Shown: piece after piece, positions 61,168 to 64,000 of the stretch
Layout: every line of letters starts with the position of its first letter
Numbering within the stretch: the stretch's first letter is position 1
Assembly (NCBI GenBank): GCA_910584745.1
Contig: CAJUDG010000016.1
Coordinates: 1 to 64,000 of the forward strand
Length of the DNA: 64,000 nucleotides
DNA from: an uncultured Eubacteriales bacterium
GTDB lineage: Bacteria > Bacillota > Clostridia > Oscillospirales > Acutalibacteraceae
Direction: 5' to 3'
Made by a program: the position numbers and the translations under genes
The notes under the pieces: generated by a model
Database searches by the model: none
Told to the model about the DNA's origin: nothing
What the model saw: only the letters and a program-made list of their open reading frames with translations

Positions 61168-63072
61168 ATGATAGTTATCGACCTGAAAGGCCAGCCAAAG
61201 GAATTCGAGGCGGGCATCACCCCCGCCGAAGTGGCAAAGTCCATCGGCATGGGGCTCTACAAGTCCGCCTGCGCCGCCAGAGTTGACGATGTGGTCTGCG
61301 ACCTGCGCACGCCCCTTACCGAGGACTGCAGGCTGGAGATACTCACCTTCGACGACCAGGACGGCAAAAAGGCCTACTGGCACACCACCTCCCACATCCT
61401 GGCCCAGGCCGTGGGCCGGCTGTACCCCGGCACGAAGTTCGCCATCGGCCCGGCCATCGACAACGGCTTCTACTACGACTTCGACCTGCCCGCCCCCATC
61501 TCCCCCGACGACCTGTCCAAGATCGAGGATGAGATAAAGAAGATCATCAAGGAGAACACGGAGCTCACCCGATTCGAGATGGACCCCGCCGACGCCATGG
61601 ACAAGATGTCCGGCCAGGAGTACAAGCAGGAGCTTATAGAGGAGCACAGCGGCAACGGCGAGAAGATAAGCTTCTACGAGCAGGGGGACTTCTGCGACCT
61701 GTGCGCGGGCCCCCACCTGATGAGCACCGGCGGGGTCAAGGCCGTCAAGCTCACCTCCATCACCGGGGCCTACTGGCGCGGGGACTCCACCAAGAAGATG
61801 CTCACCCGTATCTATGGTATATCCTTCCCCAAGGCCAGCCAGCTTGAGGAGCACCTGCAAATGCTGGAGGAGGCCAAGAAGCGGGATCACCGCAGGATAG
61901 GCCGAGAACAGGGCCTCTTTATGCTCCGGGACGAGGGCCCGGGCTTCCCCTTCTTCCTGCCAAAGGGCATGGTGCTGAAGAACACCCTTCTGGAGTATTG
62001 GCGGGAGGTCCACAAGAAGTACGGCTACCTGGAGATAAGCACCCCCATCATGCTCAACCGCCAGCTCTGGGAGCGCAGCGGCCACTGGGACCACTATAAG
62101 GACAATATGTACACCACGGAGATAGACGACACCACCTTTGCCGTAAAGCCCATGAACTGCCCGGGAGGTATGCTCGTCTACCAGAGCGAGCCCCACTCCT
62201 ATAAGGAGCTGCCCCTTAGGGTGGGGGAGCTGGGCCTTGTTCACCGCCACGAGCTCTCCGGCGCGCTGCACGGCCTGTTCCGTGTGCGCTGCTTCACTCA
62301 GGACGATGCGCATATCTTCATGACCCCGGACCAGATGCAGGACGTTATCCAGGAGGTAGTACGGCTCTTCGACGAGGTATACTCCACCTTTGGCCTAAAA
62401 TATACCATTGAGCTCTCCACTATGCCCGAGGACCATATCGGCACCGTGGAGGAGTGGGAGAAGAACCAGGATATCCTGAAAGAGGCCATTACGGCAATGG
62501 GCAAGGACTTCGTGATAAACGAGGGCGACGGCGCTTTTTACGGGCCAAAGCTCGACTTCCACATCGCCGACTCCCTTGGCCGCACCTGGCAGTGTGGGAC
62601 CATACAGCTTGACAGCCAGCTGCCCGAGCGCTTCCAGCTTGAGTACACCGGCGAGGACGGGCAAAAGCACCGGCCCGTGATGATCCACCGGGTGGTGCTG
62701 GGGTCCATCGAGCGCTTCATCGGCGTTATCACCGAGCACCTTGCAGGGAAGTTCCCCCTGTGGCTCAGCCCCGTCCAGGCTGTGGTCCTGCCCATCTCAG
62801 AAAGGCACCACGGATACGCAAAGGCCCTTACCTCAAAGCTTGAGGAGGCCGGGCTGAGGGTTGAGTGCGACCTGCGCGCCGAGAAGACCGGCTATAAGAT
62901 ACGCGAGGCCCAGGTCCAGCAGATCCCCTATATGCTTGTGGTGGGCGACAAGGAGATAGAGTCCGCCGGCATCTCCGTGCGCCACCGCAGGGAGGGCGAT
63001 ATGGGGCTTATGGATGCAGGGGCCTTTATCGACATGGCCCTGAAGGAAATAAAGACCAAAGAGCTCAAATAA
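61168..63072 (+). CDS. thrS: Threonyl-tRNA synthetase
   Basis: A class II synthetase charging tRNA-Thr. The 634 residues have an N-terminal TGS domain (MIVIDLKGQPKEFEAG). The editing domain has HTTSHILAQAVGRLYP and the CDLCAGPHL zinc-like motif. The catalytic core includes KPMNCPGGM with the zinc Cys and HRHELSGALHGLFRVR, followed by an anticodon-binding domain. The ATG at 61168 follows AAAGGAG; a longer frame upstream runs through the T-box terminator and is rejected. Confidence 0.97.
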   Translation: MIVIDLKGQPKEFEAGITPAEVAKSIGMGLYKSACAARVDDVVCDLRTPLTEDCRLEILTFDDQDGKKAYWHTTSHILAQAVGRLYPGTKFAIGPAIDNGFYYDFDLPAPISPDDLSKIEDEIKKIIKENTELTRFEMDPADAMDKMSGQEYKQELIEEHSGNGEKISFYEQGDFCDLCAGPHLMSTGGVKAVKLTSITGAYWRGDSTKKMLTRIYGISFPKASQLEEHLQMLEEAKKRDHRRIGREQGLFMLRDEGPGFPFFLPKGMVLKNTLLEYWREVHKKYGYLEISTPIMLNRQLWERSGHWDHYKDNMYTTEIDDTTFAVKPMNCPGGMLVYQSEPHSYKELPLRVGELGLVHRHELSGALHGLFRVRCFTQDDAHIFMTPDQMQDVIQEVVRLFDEVYSTFGLKYTIELSTMPEDHIGTVEEWEKNQDILKEAITAMGKDFVINEGDGAFYGPKLDFHIADSLGRTWQCGTIQLDSQLPERFQLEYTGEDGQKHRPVMIHRVVLGSIERFIGVITEHLAGKFPLWLSPVQAVVLPISERHHGYAKALTSKLEEAGLRVECDLRAEKTGYKIREAQVQQIPYMLVVGDKEIESAGISVRHRREGDMGLMDAGAFIDMALKEIKTKELK

Positions 63073-63091
63073 TTACCGCTTCATAATGCAG

Positions 63092-63126
63092 GACCCCCGT
63101 TTTCCCACCTTGGGAAGGCGGGGGTT
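63092..63126 (+). terminator. Hairpin after thrS
   Basis: ACCCCCG and CGGGGGT pair, enclosing a second stem TTCCCA/TGGGAA. Only TTC follows, so termination strength is uncertain. Confidence 0.6.
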
Positions 63127-63205
63127 CAATTCTGCCCATAAACGCGCGCCCAAGTGGGCAAAAACTCGTCATCCCGCTGAAAAATGAATTTTTCAGTAAA
63201 ACCTC

Positions 63206-63233
63206 TTGCATTTTTTTCTCCTTCCGCTAAAAT
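63206..63233 (+). promoter_or_regulatory. Possible promoter of the ABC exporter
   Basis: TTGCAT (63206-63211), 16 bases, TAAAAT (63228-63233). Confidence 0.5.
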
Positions 63234-63256
63234 AGGTGGAGTTTAAAAAAACAATG

Positions 63257-63290
63257 CCCCCTAAAAGGGGGCTTGCCAAAGGCAAGGAGG
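63257..63290 (+). promoter_or_regulatory. Hairpins covering the ribosome site of the ABC exporter
   Basis: CCCCC-TAAAA-GGGGG (63257-63271) is followed directly by CTTGCC-AAA-GGCAAG (63272-63286). The second stem takes in the first three bases of the ribosome site AAGGAGG (63284-63290), so translation may depend on its opening. Confidence 0.45.
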
Positions 63291-63299
63291 GATTTCAAA

Positions 63300-64000
63300 A
63301 TGTTCCAGCTTCGATGGGTCTGGACCCGAATGGCGGGCTGTCACCGCCGGTACGTGTTCGCCCTGTTCTCCACCGCCGCCCTGGCTGTCTTAGCCCTGGG
63401 CAACTCCGTGATAACCGCGCGCATCATGGACACCGTGTTCTACCCCCTGCAGGAGTCCGGCATGGTCACCCCGGAGGTAATGCACCAGCTTATTGTGCTG
63501 GTTGCCGTGCTGGTGGGCTTTGTGCTGTTCCGCACGGGCTTTGGCTACTTACAGATAATGATGTACGAGACCTGCTCCCAAAAGCTCATCTATGAGCTTA
63601 GGCGGGACCTGTACAAAAACATGCAGGAGCAGGACCAGGCCTTTTACGGCACCTACCGCACCGGGGACCTTATGACCCGCCTTACCGGCGACATGGACAT
63701 GATACGCCACGCGGTCTGCTGGGTCATACGCCAGCTTATCAGCTGCACGGTGCTGTTCTTCACCACGGCCATTACCTTCTTAGTCACCGACTGGCAGTTC
63801 GCCCTTACGATGCTAGCCGTGACTCCCTTTATCTTCTTTCTGACCTATATGTTCTCAAAGCGGGTCCGCCCCCTGTACGTGGACGTGCGGGAGAAGCTCT
63901 CCAGCCTCAATACCGCCGCCCAGGAGAACATCTCCGGCAACAGGGTGGTAAAGGCCTTTGCTCGTGAAGACTACGAGATAGCACGCTTTGACGAGAAGAA
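63300..64000 (+). CDS. ABC exporter permease/ATPase, 5' part
   Basis: The gene runs off the window. The 233 visible residues form most of an ABC type-1 transmembrane domain. There are helices at about 20-45 and 70-90, then FYGTYRTGDLMTRLTGDMDM, the coupling region typical of exporters, and NISGNRVVKAFAREDYE. The ATG at 63300 follows AAGGAGG. The ATP-binding half should lie beyond 64000. It is probably one half of a heterodimeric multidrug-type exporter, but the substrate is unknown. Confidence 0.85.
   Translation, partial: MFQLRWVWTRMAGCHRRYVFALFSTAALAVLALGNSVITARIMDTVFYPLQESGMVTPEVMHQLIVLVAVLVGFVLFRTGFGYLQIMMYETCSQKLIYELRRDLYKNMQEQDQAFYGTYRTGDLMTRLTGDMDMIRHAVCWVIRQLISCTVLFFTTAITFLVTDWQFALTMLAVTPFIFFLTYMFSKRVRPLYVDVREKLSSLNTAAQENISGNRVVKAFAREDYEIARFDEK

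Noticed and set aside
1..64000. CRISPR arrays, tRNA and rRNA genes
   Set aside because: Looked for regularly spaced repeats, tRNA T-loop motifs and rRNA stretches; none seen by eye. A tRNA scan would be decisive.

Overview
The window looks like a chromosomal segment of a high-GC, spore-capable member of the Clostridia, probably of the Oscillospiraceae/Ruminococcaceae type. This is inferred from gene content: a V/A-type ATPase operon, pyruvate phosphate dikinase, SpoIIP, RNase Y with YmdB, a Thr T-box ahead of thrS, an all-in-one NAD synthetase, a VanW lipoprotein and a pth-mfd-lipoprotein cluster. Promoters follow the Firmicutes sigma-A pattern (several TTGACA-N17-TATAAT matches) and most genes have AGGAGG-like ribosome binding sites. 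I see no rRNA, tRNA or CRISPR.

Layout. 1-365: the end of an unidentified gene and tandem hairpins. 366-4342 (minus): a GH2 glycosidase, a YjfB-like small protein, a DUF1624-like membrane protein and a dCMP deaminase-like enzyme. 4463-7649 (plus): a large membrane protein, rsmA and a small membrane protein. 7858-9953 is a lower-GC accessory patch: a P-loop kinase, an internally shortened RhuM, a DUF3783 protein and an orphan ORF that runs into the ppdK terminator. 9997-12627 (minus): ppdK. 12805-13025 holds a candidate type I toxin-antitoxin pair. 13290-18794 (plus): pth, mfd and a lipoprotein. 18876-27668 (plus): a nine-gene V-ATPase operon whose proteolipid keeps the Na+ ligands known from Enterococcus hirae NtpK.

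27774-37359 (minus) is a tight run, in transcription order: nadE, D-2-hydroxyacid dehydrogenase, cysteine desulfurase, HAD phosphatase, thiI, two GNAT acetyltransferases, cinA and gluQ. Cysteine desulfurase and ThiI together fit sulfur delivery for tRNA 4-thiouridine. 37452-45101 holds mostly envelope genes (VanW, a UgtP-like glycosyltransferase, a C39-like peptidase, an M23 peptidase, SpoIIP) plus an AlkD-like protein. 45154-49409: citrate synthase, asnB and a GH25 lysozyme. 49510-54147: a charged helical protein, cysK and metY (sulfur assimilation), and a sensor-kinase-like membrane protein.

54150-55430 is a second AT-rich patch: a stand-alone 5'-3' exonuclease without a standard start codon at the conserved N-terminus, flanked by direct repeats. 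55502-58001: an N-acetylhexosamine 1-kinase-like gene, a membrane protein and a small ORF. 58026-60472 (minus): rny then ymdB. 60814-63125: T-box and thrS. The window ends inside an ABC exporter gene.

The most unusual items are the convergent small toxin/antisense RNA locus near 12.9 kb, the shortened RhuM, the exonuclease patch with its repeats and start-codon problem, and two intergenic double-hairpin repeats whose stems differ in sequence but keep their pairing.
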